Assembly: GCA_036823295.1 (NCBI GenBank)
Contig: DAISGD010000006.1
Location: forward strand, 36,614-100,613
DNA: 64,000 nt
Origin: UBA4742 sp002403895
GTDB lineage: Bacteria > Actinomycetota > Acidimicrobiia > Acidimicrobiales > Acidimicrobilacustridaceae
Direction: 5' to 3'
The position numbers and the translations under genes are program-made. The notes under the pieces are model-generated. The model saw only the letters and a list, made by a program, of their open reading frames with translations, was not told the origin of the DNA and ran no database searches. This document shows, piece after piece, positions 7,813-16,904 of this stretch (within the stretch, counting starts at the first letter, position 1; every line of letters starts with the position of its first letter).

Positions 7813-8613
7813 ATGTCTGACCGCTTCTCGGGCAACGAGGACATCACCTCGGGCCACCCCACCACCCGGAACCTCGCCCCCGCCCCTGCCCCGGGGCCCT
7901 CCGTCACGTTGCCGATCTCGGCCACCTACCCCTCGGAGGCCCGCCAACCCACCGCCTCGGTGGCCTACGGGCCCGACATCCCCACCGAGGCCCAGTTCCG
8001 CCTGCTCGGTAACCTCAAGGGCAGGCGGGTCCTGCAGCTCGGCTGTGGCTCGGGAGCCGAGGCCATCGCCATGGCCCGCCAGGGCGCCCGGGTCATCTCC
8101 GTGGACCCGTCACTCCACCGCATCGAGGTGGCTCGAGCCAACGCCGATGCCGCCGAGGTGAAGATCGAGCTCCACCAGTCCGACCTGGCTGAGTTGCCGT
8201 TCCTCCGGGCCGACTCCCTCGACTTGGCGCTCAGCGTGTACGCCCTGGCCAACGTCGATGATCTCGACCGGGTCTTCCGTCAGGTGCACCGTGTGCTCCA
8301 CACCGAATGCCACCTGGTGTTCTCCATGCCGCACGCCGCCTACGCCATGTTCGATCCCGACTCCGGCGACCCACCCACCGTGACCCGCTCGTACTTCAGC
8401 CGTTCGGCCCGCCCGTGGGCCACCGAGTCCGACCGCGGCGCCGACCTACCCCGCACCGTGGGAGAGCTCTTCACCAGCCTCGCCCGGACGAACTTCCGGG
8501 TCGACACCATCCTCGAACCGGAGCCCGGCGGCAAGCGGAGCGCCTACTGGCAGGATGCCATGAGCTGGGCCCCCGCGACCCTGGTGATCCGAGCCACCAA
8601 AGAAGGAATCTGA
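7813..8613 (+). CDS. Class I SAM-dependent methyltransferase
   Basis: The SAM-binding core starts at about residue 71 with RRVLQLGCGSGAEAIAMA (motif I), followed by VISVDPS and LDLALSVYALANVDDLDRV. The N-terminal 50 residues are Pro/Ala-rich and probably disordered. The C-terminus carries a Tyr/Trp-containing substrate region. Length 266 aa. It lies 84 bp after ino1 on the same strand. The substrate cannot be read from sequence. Its TGA stop is the first codon of the 88-bp repeat that follows. Confidence 0.85.
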   Translation: MSDRFSGNEDITSGHPTTRNLAPAPAPGPSVTLPISATYPSEARQPTASVAYGPDIPTEAQFRLLGNLKGRRVLQLGCGSGAEAIAMARQGARVISVDPSLHRIEVARANADAAEVKIELHQSDLAELPFLRADSLDLALSVYALANVDDLDRVFRQVHRVLHTECHLVFSMPHAAYAMFDPDSGDPPTVTRSYFSRSARPWATESDRGADLPRTVGELFTSLARTNFRVDTILEPEPGGKRSAYWQDAMSWAPATLVIRATKEGI

Positions 8614-8786
8614 CTGATTGGCCCTCCGGTCGGCAAGCCTCCCTGCGGGCGCTTCGCCGTCCGGGTGTCACGGTGCCCACTGCTCCGCCTGGCGGCTCTG
8701 ACTGATTGGCCCTCCGGTCGGCAAGCCTCCCTGCGGGCGCTTCGCCATCCGGGTGTCACGGTGCCCACTGCTCCGCCTGGCGGCTT
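8611..8786. repeat. 88-bp tandem direct repeat, two copies
   Basis: Copies span 8611-8698 and 8699-8786 and differ at only one internal base (CGCCG versus CGCCA) and at the last base. Each is GC-rich with imperfect self-complementarity around AAGCCTCCCTGCGGGCGCTT. The first copy begins on the stop codon of the methyltransferase gene. The pair fills the gap between two convergent genes. It may act as a stem-loop terminator or be a member of a dispersed repeat family. Confidence 0.9.
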
Positions 8787-8793
8787 CGCAGCG

Positions 8794-10170
8794 TTACCCG
8801 CGCGTCTTCCACCAAGCGTCGAGACGGCGATAGGCCTCCTCCGTTCCCAGCGGACCCTCCTCCAGTCGAGCCTCCAACAGGAACTCGAGAGCGCTCCCCA
8901 CGTCGCGGCCCGGGCTGATCCCCAGGCGGGCCATGATCTGATCGCCATCGAGATCGGGACGGATGGCCCGCAGCTCCTCCTTGGCCTCGAGTTCCACGAT
9001 GCGTGCCTCGAGTTCATCCATGCGGCGACTCAACATCGCGGCCTTGCGCTCGTTGCGGGTGGTGCAATCGCACCGGGTCAAGTCGATCAGCTGAGAGAGC
9101 AACGGGCCGGCGTCGCGCACGAAGCGGCGCACGGCGCTGTCGGTCCACCCCATCTGATAGGTGTGGAACCGGAGATGGAGGTACACCAGGCGGCTGACGG
9201 TTTCGACGTCCTCGTTCGGGTATTTCAGCGCCCGCATCCGGTCGCGGGCCATACGGGCCCCGACCACCTCGTGATGGTGGAAGCTGACCCCGCCCTCGCC
9301 GATGGCCCGGGTGCGAGGCTTGCCCACATCGTGTAGCAGCGCGGCGAGCCGCACGATGCGTTCCCGGCGCGTCTTGGCCACCACGGCAATGGTGTGGTGC
9401 AGGACGTCCTTGTGGCGGTGGATCGGGTCCTGCTCGAGACGCATGGCCGGCAACTCGGGCAGGAAGTGATCGACCAGGCCGGTGTCGACCAGGAACCACA
9501 AGCCCAGCGAAGGGTCCTCGGTCAACAGCAACTTGTCGAGCTCGTCGCGAATCCTCTCGGCCGACACGATGGCCAGACGGTCACCCAGCTCTTCTACCGC
9601 CGCCTCCAGGTCGGCGTCGGGCTTCAGGCCGTACCCGGCGATGAACCGCGCCGCCCGCAACATCCGCAGCGGGTCGTCGGTGAACGACTCCTCCGGGCTG
9701 AGAGGGGTGCGCAGCGCTCCGGCGGCCAAGTCCGCGGCGCCCCCGAACGGATCGATGAGCTCGAGGTCGGGCACGGCGAGAGCCATGGCGTTGACCGTGA
9801 AGTCCCGGCGGGACAGGTCGGCCTCGATGGCGTCGCTGTAGACCACGTCGGGTTTGCGCGAATCGGGTGTGTAGACGTCGGCGCGGTGGGTGGTGATCTC
9901 GAACGCCCGACCGTTGTGACGACAGCCGATGGTGCCGAAGCGCTCGCCCGGGGTCCACACCGCATCCGCCCAACCGTTCACCAACCGTTTGATGTCAGTC
10001 GGTCGGGCATCGGTGGTGCAATCAATGTCGTCGTCGTCACCCAGGGCATCGCCCAACAGCAGGTCCCGTACGATCCCGCCGACGAGGTAGAGCCGCTTGC
10101 CGTCCGCCGCGAACCGTTCGGCGAGCGGCTGCACTTCGGCGAGGATGGGACGGAGGCGGTCAGGAATCAC
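8794..10170 (-). CDS. pcnA: CCA tRNA nucleotidyltransferase / poly(A) polymerase family
   Basis: Adds or repairs the 3' CCA of tRNAs. The head domain has LYLVGGIVRDLLLGD followed by the DDDDIDC metal motif, then RFGTIGC and RRDFTVNAMAL. The neck has DDPLRMLRAARFIAGYG. A C-terminal HD domain with LAALLHDVGKPRT and FHHHEVVGARMA follows. Length 458 aa. The open frame runs far upstream, but GTG at 10170 lies 8 bp after TAGCGT and matches the family N-terminus, so it is taken as a leaderless start. In M. tuberculosis pcnA occupies the same place in the origin block. Confidence 0.93.
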   Translation of the reverse strand: MIPDRLRPILAEVQPLAERFAADGKRLYLVGGIVRDLLLGDALGDDDDIDCTTDARPTDIKRLVNGWADAVWTPGERFGTIGCRHNGRAFEITTHRADVYTPDSRKPDVVYSDAIEADLSRRDFTVNAMALAVPDLELIDPFGGAADLAAGALRTPLSPEESFTDDPLRMLRAARFIAGYGLKPDADLEAAVEELGDRLAIVSAERIRDELDKLLLTEDPSLGLWFLVDTGLVDHFLPELPAMRLEQDPIHRHKDVLHHTIAVVAKTRRERIVRLAALLHDVGKPRTRAIGEGGVSFHHHEVVGARMARDRMRALKYPNEDVETVSRLVYLHLRFHTYQMGWTDSAVRRFVRDAGPLLSQLIDLTRCDCTTRNERKAAMLSRRMDELEARIVELEAKEELRAIRPDLDGDQIMARLGISPGRDVGSALEFLLEARLEEGPLGTEEAYRRLDAWWKTRG

Positions 10171-10222
10171 GGTCCGGAACGCTACCGGTGCGCGACCGGT
10201 GCCGACGAAGCCGATGGCCGAC

Positions 10223-11236
10223 CTAGGCCAGACCCGCCTCGTGGCGCCGCATCTGGACGGCTTCGACCACATGCCGGCCGGGTCCGCCGCTGGTCGCCGC
10301 CTCAGGCCGATAGTGCTCACCGCACATCGTGGCCAGGGCGGCGCCAGCCGACGCGGCGAGGCCCTCGAGGTCATAGCCGCCCTCGAGGAACACGATCTGG
10401 CGACCAGCGGGGACATACTCCCCCAGCACCCTGGTGAAATCGGCGAAATCGCCGGCCGACAGGCCGAGACCGGTGATGGGATCGCGGCGATGGCCATCGA
10501 AGCCCGCGGACACGAGGAGCCACGTCGGCCGCCACTGGTCGACCAAGGGGGCCAGCACGGTGTCCATGGCCGTCCGGTACACGTCGCCTGTCGCCCCCGA
10601 AGGAAGCGGGAAGTTGATGGTGGCGCCGTACCCGTCGTCCTCGCCCATCTCCGGCACCCCGCCCGTCCCGGGGTAGAGGGGGAACTCATGGAACGAGACG
10701 TAGACCACATTGCCGTCGGCGTAGAAGACGTCCTGGGTGCCGTTGCCGTGGTGGGCGTCGTAGTCCACGATCAGGACCCGCTCCCCCCGGGCGGCGAGTA
10801 CCTTGGCCGTGACGGCCACGTTGTTGAGCAAGCAGAAGCCCATCGACCGGGTGGGCGTGGCGTGGTGGCCGGGTGGGCGAACCGCGCAGAAGGCGATATC
10901 GCCCTCGCCCGCATCGAGACGGGACACCGCTTCGAGGCCGGCGCCGGCAGCCAGCAGCGCGGCGGCGTATGACGCTGGCACGGCAACGGTGTCCGGATCC
11001 AGGTTCCCTCCGCCAGAGGAGGTGAAGGCAGCCAGGCGGTCGAGGAATCCACCCGGGTGCACCAGAGCGATCTCGCTCGCCGTCGCTGGTCGAGGGTTGA
11101 ACGACACCAACGCCTCGCCGAGACCCGCCGCCTCGATCCCGGCCCTCACGGCCTGCAACCGAGCGGGTCGCTCGGGATGGAACGGACCCGTGTCATGGGC
11201 CAAGAACTGGGGGTGCGTCGTGAAGAGGACGGCCAC
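10223..11236 (-). CDS. Histone deacetylase family zinc hydrolase
   Basis: Zinc-dependent amidohydrolase of the arginase/deacetylase fold; bacterial members remove acetyl groups from polyamines or other amines. Motifs: HPERPARLQAV near residue 20, CAVRPPGHHA, FCLLNNVAVTA, VDYDAHHGNGTQD (zinc ligands), SFHEFPLYPGTG, SAGFDGH and FLEGGYD. Length 337 aa. Start GTG at 11236 follows TACCGT by 6 bp; GTG at 11242 is an alternative. It sits between pcnA and the GNAT gene, a place where mycobacteria have other genes. All catalytic residues are present. Confidence 0.9.
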   Translation of the reverse strand: MAVLFTTHPQFLAHDTGPFHPERPARLQAVRAGIEAAGLGEALVSFNPRPATASEIALVHPGGFLDRLAAFTSSGGGNLDPDTVAVPASYAAALLAAGAGLEAVSRLDAGEGDIAFCAVRPPGHHATPTRSMGFCLLNNVAVTAKVLAARGERVLIVDYDAHHGNGTQDVFYADGNVVYVSFHEFPLYPGTGGVPEMGEDDGYGATINFPLPSGATGDVYRTAMDTVLAPLVDQWRPTWLLVSAGFDGHRRDPITGLGLSAGDFADFTRVLGEYVPAGRQIVFLEGGYDLEGLAASAGAALATMCGEHYRPEAATSGGPGRHVVEAVQMRRHEAGLA

Positions 11237-11356
11237 GTCCACACGGTACTGCCCTGCCCGGTCGAGACGAGGGTCGTATCCTCGACCTCTGGACGCGGCC
11301 CGATGGGTCACGATCGCACGGCGCGGCAACCGGCGCGCGCCCGAACAGGACCTCGA

Positions 11357-12076
11357 ATGGGCAGGCTCGACACGGTGCAATGGGGCACGGACCGACTTCG
11401 CGTCGGTCCCTGGCGTGGTGACGCGCACATCGCCTACATCGCGCCGATCCCCGGCCAGCCCCCCTCCGTCGGCGCGGTGGGCGAATGCCTCCGACTCCTG
11501 GCCGGTCGCGGCTTCCGCTCCGCGCTCACTTCCGCGTTGACGCCCGCTGAACAAGACGCCTTCCTCGATCTGCACTTCACCATCCACGAGCACCTCCACC
11601 TGCTCCGCCGCCCCCTCGACCGGCCGGTCACCCCGCCCTCGGTCCCCACCCGACGGGGTCGGCGCGGCGACCGCGCTGGCGTCCTCGAGGTAGACCACCG
11701 CTCGTTCAGCCCGTTCTGGCGCTTCGACCAGGCCGGTCTGAATGACGCCCGGGAAGCCACTCCGGCATCGCGCTACCGGGTGATCGATGACGCCGGACTG
11801 GTGGTCGGCTACGCGGTGACCGGTCGCGCCGGGCCGATCAGCTACCTCCAGCGCCTGGCCGTGCGTCCGGAACGTCAGGGCCAAGGACTCGGGACCAGCC
11901 TCACGCTCGATGCCCTGCGATGGGCCCAGCGACGCGGAGCCCGCTCGATGCTGGTCAACACCCAGGAACGCAACCGCTTGGCGTTGTCGCTCTACGAGCA
12001 CCTCGGCTTCGTGCTCGAACGTGACGGCTTGGACGTGCTCGAGCGCCCGCTAGCCGACGTCGGGGCGTCGCCATGA
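11357..12076 (+). CDS. GNAT family N-acetyltransferase
   Basis: The C-terminal half carries the acetyl-CoA site, LAVRPERQGQGLGTSLTLDAL (R/QxxGxG/A loop), followed by NTQERNRLALSLYEHLGF. The N-terminal half (about 1-100) is variable and contains HFTIHEHLHLLRRPL. Length 239 aa from ATG 11357; an in-frame ATG at 11303 is possible. Its stop overlaps the start of the DUF6049 gene (ATGA), so both are one operon. The substrate is unknown. Confidence 0.85.
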   Translation: MGRLDTVQWGTDRLRVGPWRGDAHIAYIAPIPGQPPSVGAVGECLRLLAGRGFRSALTSALTPAEQDAFLDLHFTIHEHLHLLRRPLDRPVTPPSVPTRRGRRGDRAGVLEVDHRSFSPFWRFDQAGLNDAREATPASRYRVIDDAGLVVGYAVTGRAGPISYLQRLAVRPERQGQGLGTSLTLDALRWAQRRGARSMLVNTQERNRLALSLYEHLGFVLERDGLDVLERPLADVGASP

Positions 12077-14241
12077 GCCAACCTCAGCGCCGCCACGTCG
12101 TCGCCACCGCGGCAGCCATCGTCGTCGCTCTTCTCGTGCTGGCTCCGGCAGGGTCGGCCCAGACGGGGACCACCTCCACCACTCCCTCCACCGCCTCCGG
12201 CTCGGACACCCCGCTCACCCTCACCACCCAGAGCGGTTGGGTGTCGCCCATGGGCACCTTCAAGATCAGCCTCCGGGTCGGCGCCCTCCCCGCCGACGCG
12301 CAGATCGTGGCCCGCCTCTACTCCCGGGTGACCACCCCGGCGCGCCTGGCCCAGACCGGCCGGGGCGACGGGCTAGGCGGACCCATTCAGCCATCGATCC
12401 TGGTACCGGTCAGCCAGGCCCAACGCACCGGCGACGAGCTCGATCTCAGCTTTCCCATCGTGTCGTCGGGGGAGGTCCCTCCCTACGGCTTCCACATCGG
12501 AACCGCTGGCGTGTACCCGATGTCGTTTGGGGTGGTGGGGGCCGACGGCCAGGAGACCGGTCGGGTGGTCACCCACCTGATCCGGCTCCCCCCACAGGGG
12601 ACTGGCCAAACCCCACTTGCCGTCGCCCTCGTCGTTCCCGTCCAGGCTGCCGTGAGCCACGATCCGACGGGGGCCAGCGCCATCGACCCCGACACGCTCG
12701 TTGGCCTGCAGGGGCTCATCGGGGAGTTGAACCGGCAACCGTCGGTGCCGCTCACCCTGACTCCTACCCCCGAGACCGTCGACGCCCTGGCCGAGCGCGA
12801 CCGCTCGACTGGGGCGGCACCGTTGGTCGCGTCGCTGGCCATGGCATCGGGCACCGGGCGCCAAGTCATCAACAACACCTACGTGAACGTGGACCGAGGG
12901 GCCTGGGTCAGCCAGGGGCTCAGCGCCGCTCTGGGTGCCCAGTTCGACGCCGGAGCGGCGGCACTGAGCTCGCAGCTCGCCACGGCCCTCGACCGCCGGA
13001 CGTTGGTGGTCGACCCCACCACCACTCCTGAAGTCCTCACCGAGCAGGTCGGGCGAGCCACGGGGATCGCCATCGTGCCCAGTGACCTCCTCGCCCCGAT
13101 CGATGGCCGCAACAACGATGAGGCCCTCACCCAGACCTTCGACCTGACCTCGAGCAACGGGGACCGGATCCCGGCAGTGGGCGCCGATTCACGGCTCTCT
13201 CGTCGCTTGGTGGAAGGGGACAACCCGGCGTTCGCCGCTCACGAGGTGCTGGCCGAACTGGCACTTCTCTCCCTCGACCAGTCGCGCTATCAACCGTGCC
13301 TCCTGTCCGCGAGTGATGCTCCGGGGTGCAGTCGCGGCCTCGCCCTCGAGTTGCCCTCCTTGGCCGCCGCCGCCGAACCGGCGGTCACCGTGCTGCTCGA
13401 CGCGTTCGCCGATCGCGACGGCACCGGCGGGTCGCCAACCGCCACACCCGGTACGCCTCTGGCCAGCGCGGTCAGGGTCAACGACCTCCTGGGGGTGGTC
13501 GATCGGGCCTCGGCCAGCTTCCGCACCCGCTCGTCGGGCGGAGCCGTGCTGGTGCGCGAACTGGTGGCCACCAACCCCGCTTCGCTCGGCACCTACCCCG
13601 CTGATCTGCGCTCCGTGACAAGCGAGGTCGCCGGGTTCCGGTCGATGCTCTTGCCCCGGGACCCGAAAGGGTCCGATATCGCCACCTCGCTCGAGGAGGT
13701 GGTGCTGTGTTCCGGGGCCGTGGGCTTCGATGAGGCCACTCAGGCCAGCTACCTGGATGGGGCACGGTCCACCCTGCACACGCAGCTCTCGCTCATCACC
13801 GCGCCCGATCAAGTGGTGGTGACCCTTACGTCGAGTCAGGCCCGGGTTCCCCTCAGCATCAACAACGCTCTCGACTACCCGGTCAAGGTGGCCCTCCGCC
13901 TGTCCAGCGCCAAACTCGAATTTCCCGAGGGAAGCACCAAAACCGTCGAGCTCGCCCCCAGCCAGCCGACGCGCATCGAGATCCCTGTGCAGACCCGGGC
14001 CTCGGGCTCGTTCCCCCTCGTCGTCACGGTGTGGTCACCCGATGGCGCAGTATCGATCGCCGCCACCCGCTTCACTGTCCGCTCCACCGCCGTGTCAGGC
14101 GTCGGCCTGGCCCTGACCATCACCGCCGGGCTCTTCCTCGTGCTGTGGTGGGCCCGGCACTTCCGCAAGGCCCGTCGCGACAAGCGCCTCGTGGCCTCGG
14201 CCCATCCGGTTCTGCGCGAGAGCCCCACCGACACCCCATGA
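12073..14241 (+). CDS. DUF6049 family secreted/membrane protein
   Basis: A 722-aa protein with a signal peptide (about 12-32, ending SAQ), a large extracytoplasmic region and one C-terminal membrane segment (about 676-696) followed by a basic tail. The position between pcnA and the kinase/sigM genes corresponds to Rv3909 of M. tuberculosis. Recognisable features include an immunoglobulin-like C-terminal half (VPLSINNALDYPVKVAL) and FPLVVTVWSPDG. The function of this family is unknown; topology and neighbours suggest an envelope role. In mycobacteria the next gene encodes a MurJ-type flippase fused to a pseudokinase; here that flippase is absent. Confidence 0.85.
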   Translation: MSQPQRRHVVATAAAIVVALLVLAPAGSAQTGTTSTTPSTASGSDTPLTLTTQSGWVSPMGTFKISLRVGALPADAQIVARLYSRVTTPARLAQTGRGDGLGGPIQPSILVPVSQAQRTGDELDLSFPIVSSGEVPPYGFHIGTAGVYPMSFGVVGADGQETGRVVTHLIRLPPQGTGQTPLAVALVVPVQAAVSHDPTGASAIDPDTLVGLQGLIGELNRQPSVPLTLTPTPETVDALAERDRSTGAAPLVASLAMASGTGRQVINNTYVNVDRGAWVSQGLSAALGAQFDAGAAALSSQLATALDRRTLVVDPTTTPEVLTEQVGRATGIAIVPSDLLAPIDGRNNDEALTQTFDLTSSNGDRIPAVGADSRLSRRLVEGDNPAFAAHEVLAELALLSLDQSRYQPCLLSASDAPGCSRGLALELPSLAAAAEPAVTVLLDAFADRDGTGGSPTATPGTPLASAVRVNDLLGVVDRASASFRTRSSGGAVLVRELVATNPASLGTYPADLRSVTSEVAGFRSMLLPRDPKGSDIATSLEEVVLCSGAVGFDEATQASYLDGARSTLHTQLSLITAPDQVVVTLTSSQARVPLSINNALDYPVKVALRLSSAKLEFPEGSTKTVELAPSQPTRIEIPVQTRASGSFPLVVTVWSPDGAVSIAATRFTVRSTAVSGVGLALTITAGLFLVLWWARHFRKARRDKRLVASAHPVLRESPTDTP

Positions 14242-14410
14242 AACAGTCCGGCGGACGATCCGGGCCCTGGAACGTAACGCTCGGACGAGTCGAACGGTCC
14301 ACCCTGGAACCGTCGCGAAGACGTCCAGACCAGCCGCCGACCCTCGACCCATCCGGGCACCGAAGGGCCATCCACTACGCTCCGCCGCGAGCGACCGAAC
14401 GAGGGGGACC

Positions 14411-15256
14411 ATGTCCGGAGTACGCATCGTCACTGATAGCGCCTGTGATCTGACCAGCGGCGAGGCCAGCGACCTCGGCATCGAGATCGTGCCTCTGAGC
14501 ATCCGGTTCGGGTCCCAGGAGTTCACCGATCGCGAGGACCTCAGCGTCGAGGAGTTCTACCGCCGCATGGCCGAGTCGTCCGACCTCCCCGCGACGGCGG
14601 CGCCATCGCCCGGCGCCTTCGAGGAGGCCTTCCGGCGCGCCGCTGCCACCGGGGCCGATGCCGTGGTGTGCATCACTTTGTCGGGTGGTCTGTCGGCCAC
14701 CATCGAATCCGCCCACAACGCGGCCCGCTCATTGGAAGGCGAGATCGATGTGCGGGTGGTTGACAGCCGGACGCTGACCGCGGGCCAGGGGACGGTCGTC
14801 CGCCAGGCGGCCTTGGCGGCCCAGGACGGGGCATCGGTGGACGACGTCTTGGTCCTCGTCGATGACTTGGTGGCCCGCACGCGGGTGTACGCCGCGCTCG
14901 ACACCCTCGACAACCTGAAGAAGGGCGGCCGCATCGGCGGTGCAGCCCACCTGGTCGGGTCCATGCTCTCCATCAAGCCACTCATCAACGTCACGGGCGG
15001 CACGGTCGAAGAAGCGAGCAAGCAGCGGACCCGCAAGAAGGCTTTTGCGTGGCTGCGCGATCAACTCTACAAGGAGCAGGGCGTCACCCATCTGTCCGTC
15101 TACGACGGTGAGGCGCCCGACGTCGGCGAGTTCCTCGAGCTCATCGCTGACCGTTTCCCGGCCGACCAGATCCACACGGGGCGGATCGGCGCGGTCATCG
15201 GGGCCCACGGGGGTCCCCGCGTTCTGGGGATCTGCTACGTGGTTGAGGGGCACTGA
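14411..15256 (+). CDS. DegV family fatty-acid-binding protein
   Basis: DegV proteins bind fatty acids and in some bacteria present them to fatty acid kinase FakA. The N-terminus VRIVTDSACDLTSGEASDLG, then FYRRMAESSDLPATAAPSPG and ITLSGGLSATIESA are diagnostic, as is DNLKKGGRIGGAAHLVGSML. Length 281 aa. The start is preceded by GAGGGGGA. No FakA gene is visible nearby. It occupies the position where the MurJ flippase module would be expected in the mycobacterial order. Confidence 0.92.
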   Translation: MSGVRIVTDSACDLTSGEASDLGIEIVPLSIRFGSQEFTDREDLSVEEFYRRMAESSDLPATAAPSPGAFEEAFRRAAATGADAVVCITLSGGLSATIESAHNAARSLEGEIDVRVVDSRTLTAGQGTVVRQAALAAQDGASVDDVLVLVDDLVARTRVYAALDTLDNLKKGGRIGGAAHLVGSMLSIKPLINVTGGTVEEASKQRTRKKAFAWLRDQLYKEQGVTHLSVYDGEAPDVGEFLELIADRFPADQIHTGRIGAVIGAHGGPRVLGICYVVEGH

Positions 15257-15308
15257 CCCGACCACCTGCCCGGGGGGCGCTGGGTCCGCCCGCTACCGTT
15301 GGGACGCC

Positions 15309-16904
15309 GTGCCCGACACCCCACTCGCCCACCAGCCGCCACCCAGTTCGTTCCAGGCGGGACGACTGATCGTCGGCCGATACCAGCTCGAGCACCGCAT
15401 CGCCAGCGGCGGGATGGCTGAGGTCTGGCAGGCCGCCGACGAGGTCCTGGGCCGGCAGGTAGCGGTCAAGATCCTGCACCCGTACCTGGCGGCGGATGAC
15501 ACGTTCGTGGTCCGCTTCCGCACCGAGGCGATCGCGGCGGCGCGCCTCCACCACCATGGCATCGTCGCCATCTACGACACTGGGCACGAGCACGGGGCCG
15601 AGGCCATCGTCATGGAACTCGTGCGGGGGGAGACCCTGCGCCACGAACTCGATGCCCGGGGGTTCCTCGACCCAGCCGAGGTCGTTCAGATCGGTGCACA
15701 GGTCGCCGATGCCCTCGCTGCTGCCCACCGGGCCGGGCTCATTCATCGCGACATCAAACCGGGCAACATCTTGTTGTGCCCCGACGACCGGGTCATGGTC
15801 ACCGACTTCGGGATCGCCAAGTTCCGCGATGACCCCGACCTGACCCAAGCAGGCACGATGTTGGGAACGGTGAAGTACCTCTCTCCCGAACAGGTCCGAG
15901 GGGAGCCGGTCGACGGCCGGACCGACATCTACGCCTTGGGGGTGGTGCTCTTCGAGGCGCTCTGTTCCCGGCCACCCTTCGTCGGTGACACCCCCGCCTC
16001 CACCGCTCTCGCTCGGCTCAACCAGGTACCCCCGCGTCCCCGCCAACTGCGACCGACCATCCCCACTGGGCTCGACGCCGTGATCACCCGCTGCCTTCAA
16101 CTCGACCCCGGGGACCGCTATGAATCAGCCGACGAGCTCCGGGCCGCACTACTCGAGCCCCGGATCCTGCGTGGGGATGACGATCTCACGATCACCGTGG
16201 CGTCCGACCCGACGTCGTCATGGGTTCGGGACCCACCGGCGTCGGCCTTGTCCGGCGTCGCGGCGGCGGCGCCTGAGGCTCCGGCCGAGCGGCCATCGCA
16301 CGCCGTATGGATTCGGCCGGTAATGGTCGGCGCCTGCATCGTCGGCGCCATCGCGCTCGCCCTGGTGCTGCTGAACCGCAGCGAACTCGGCCATCGGCTC
16401 CTCGACTGGGGTACCCAGGCGGCCCATGATGTCGCCCCCGATCCACCCCAGACGAGCGGCCCGCTCACGCTGAACATCGCCTCCGTCGCCAGCTTCGATC
16501 CGGAAGGACGGGGCCCGCCTGGGGAGAACGACGCCCAACTGAAGCTCGCCATCGACGGCGACGACGCCACCGGTTGGTTCACCGAGAGCTACGACCAGCG
16601 CACCTTCGGCATCAAGACCGGGGTGGGAGTCATCCTTTCGTTAGATCGGGCGACCGCACTCCAAGAGCTCGTCGTCCAGTCACCCACCCAGGGCTGGAGC
16701 GCCTCGGTGTACGTGGCCGACGAGCCGGGCGCCACCCTCGGTGACTGGGGCGAACCAGTGGACGAGCAGTCCACCATCGCCGGCGGCACGACCTTTCACC
16801 TCCACGGTCGAACAGGGCACCGCGTGTTGCTGTGGATCACCGACCTCGGGAGCGGTCCTTCCCGGGTGCGGGCGGAGCTGGACGAGCTGAGCCTCCGTGG
16901 CTGA
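15309..16904 (+). CDS. Membrane Ser/Thr protein kinase with discoidin-like ectodomain
   Basis: Order: kinase domain (about 24-285), one membrane segment (about 336-355), extracytoplasmic discoidin/F5-8C-like domain (about 375-531). Catalytic features are complete: glycine loop IASGGMAEVW, Lys54 in VAVK, Glu73, HRDIKPGN (Asp148), DFG (166-168) and SPE. The ectodomain resembles the C-terminal part of mycobacterial MviN/Rv3910, whose kinase is a pseudokinase fused to MurJ. GTG 15309 lies 9 bp after TACCGT and has no Shine-Dalgarno. The gene overlaps the sigma factor gene by 8 bp. Cell-wall control is inferred from the homologue. Confidence 0.9.
   Translation: MPDTPLAHQPPPSSFQAGRLIVGRYQLEHRIASGGMAEVWQAADEVLGRQVAVKILHPYLAADDTFVVRFRTEAIAAARLHHHGIVAIYDTGHEHGAEAIVMELVRGETLRHELDARGFLDPAEVVQIGAQVADALAAAHRAGLIHRDIKPGNILLCPDDRVMVTDFGIAKFRDDPDLTQAGTMLGTVKYLSPEQVRGEPVDGRTDIYALGVVLFEALCSRPPFVGDTPASTALARLNQVPPRPRQLRPTIPTGLDAVITRCLQLDPGDRYESADELRAALLEPRILRGDDDLTITVASDPTSSWVRDPPASALSGVAAAAPEAPAERPSHAVWIRPVMVGACIVGAIALALVLLNRSELGHRLLDWGTQAAHDVAPDPPQTSGPLTLNIASVASFDPEGRGPPGENDAQLKLAIDGDDATGWFTESYDQRTFGIKTGVGVILSLDRATALQELVVQSPTQGWSASVYVADEPGATLGDWGEPVDEQSTIAGGTTFHLHGRTGHRVLLWITDLGSGPSRVRAELDELSLRG

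Noticed and set aside
8611..8786. CRISPR array
   Set aside because: Only two directly abutting copies and no spacers. No CRISPR array or cas gene was seen anywhere in the window.
12073..14241. MurJ flippase at the mycobacterial position
   Set aside because: Only a signal peptide and one C-terminal membrane segment; MurJ has 14 segments. It is DUF6049.
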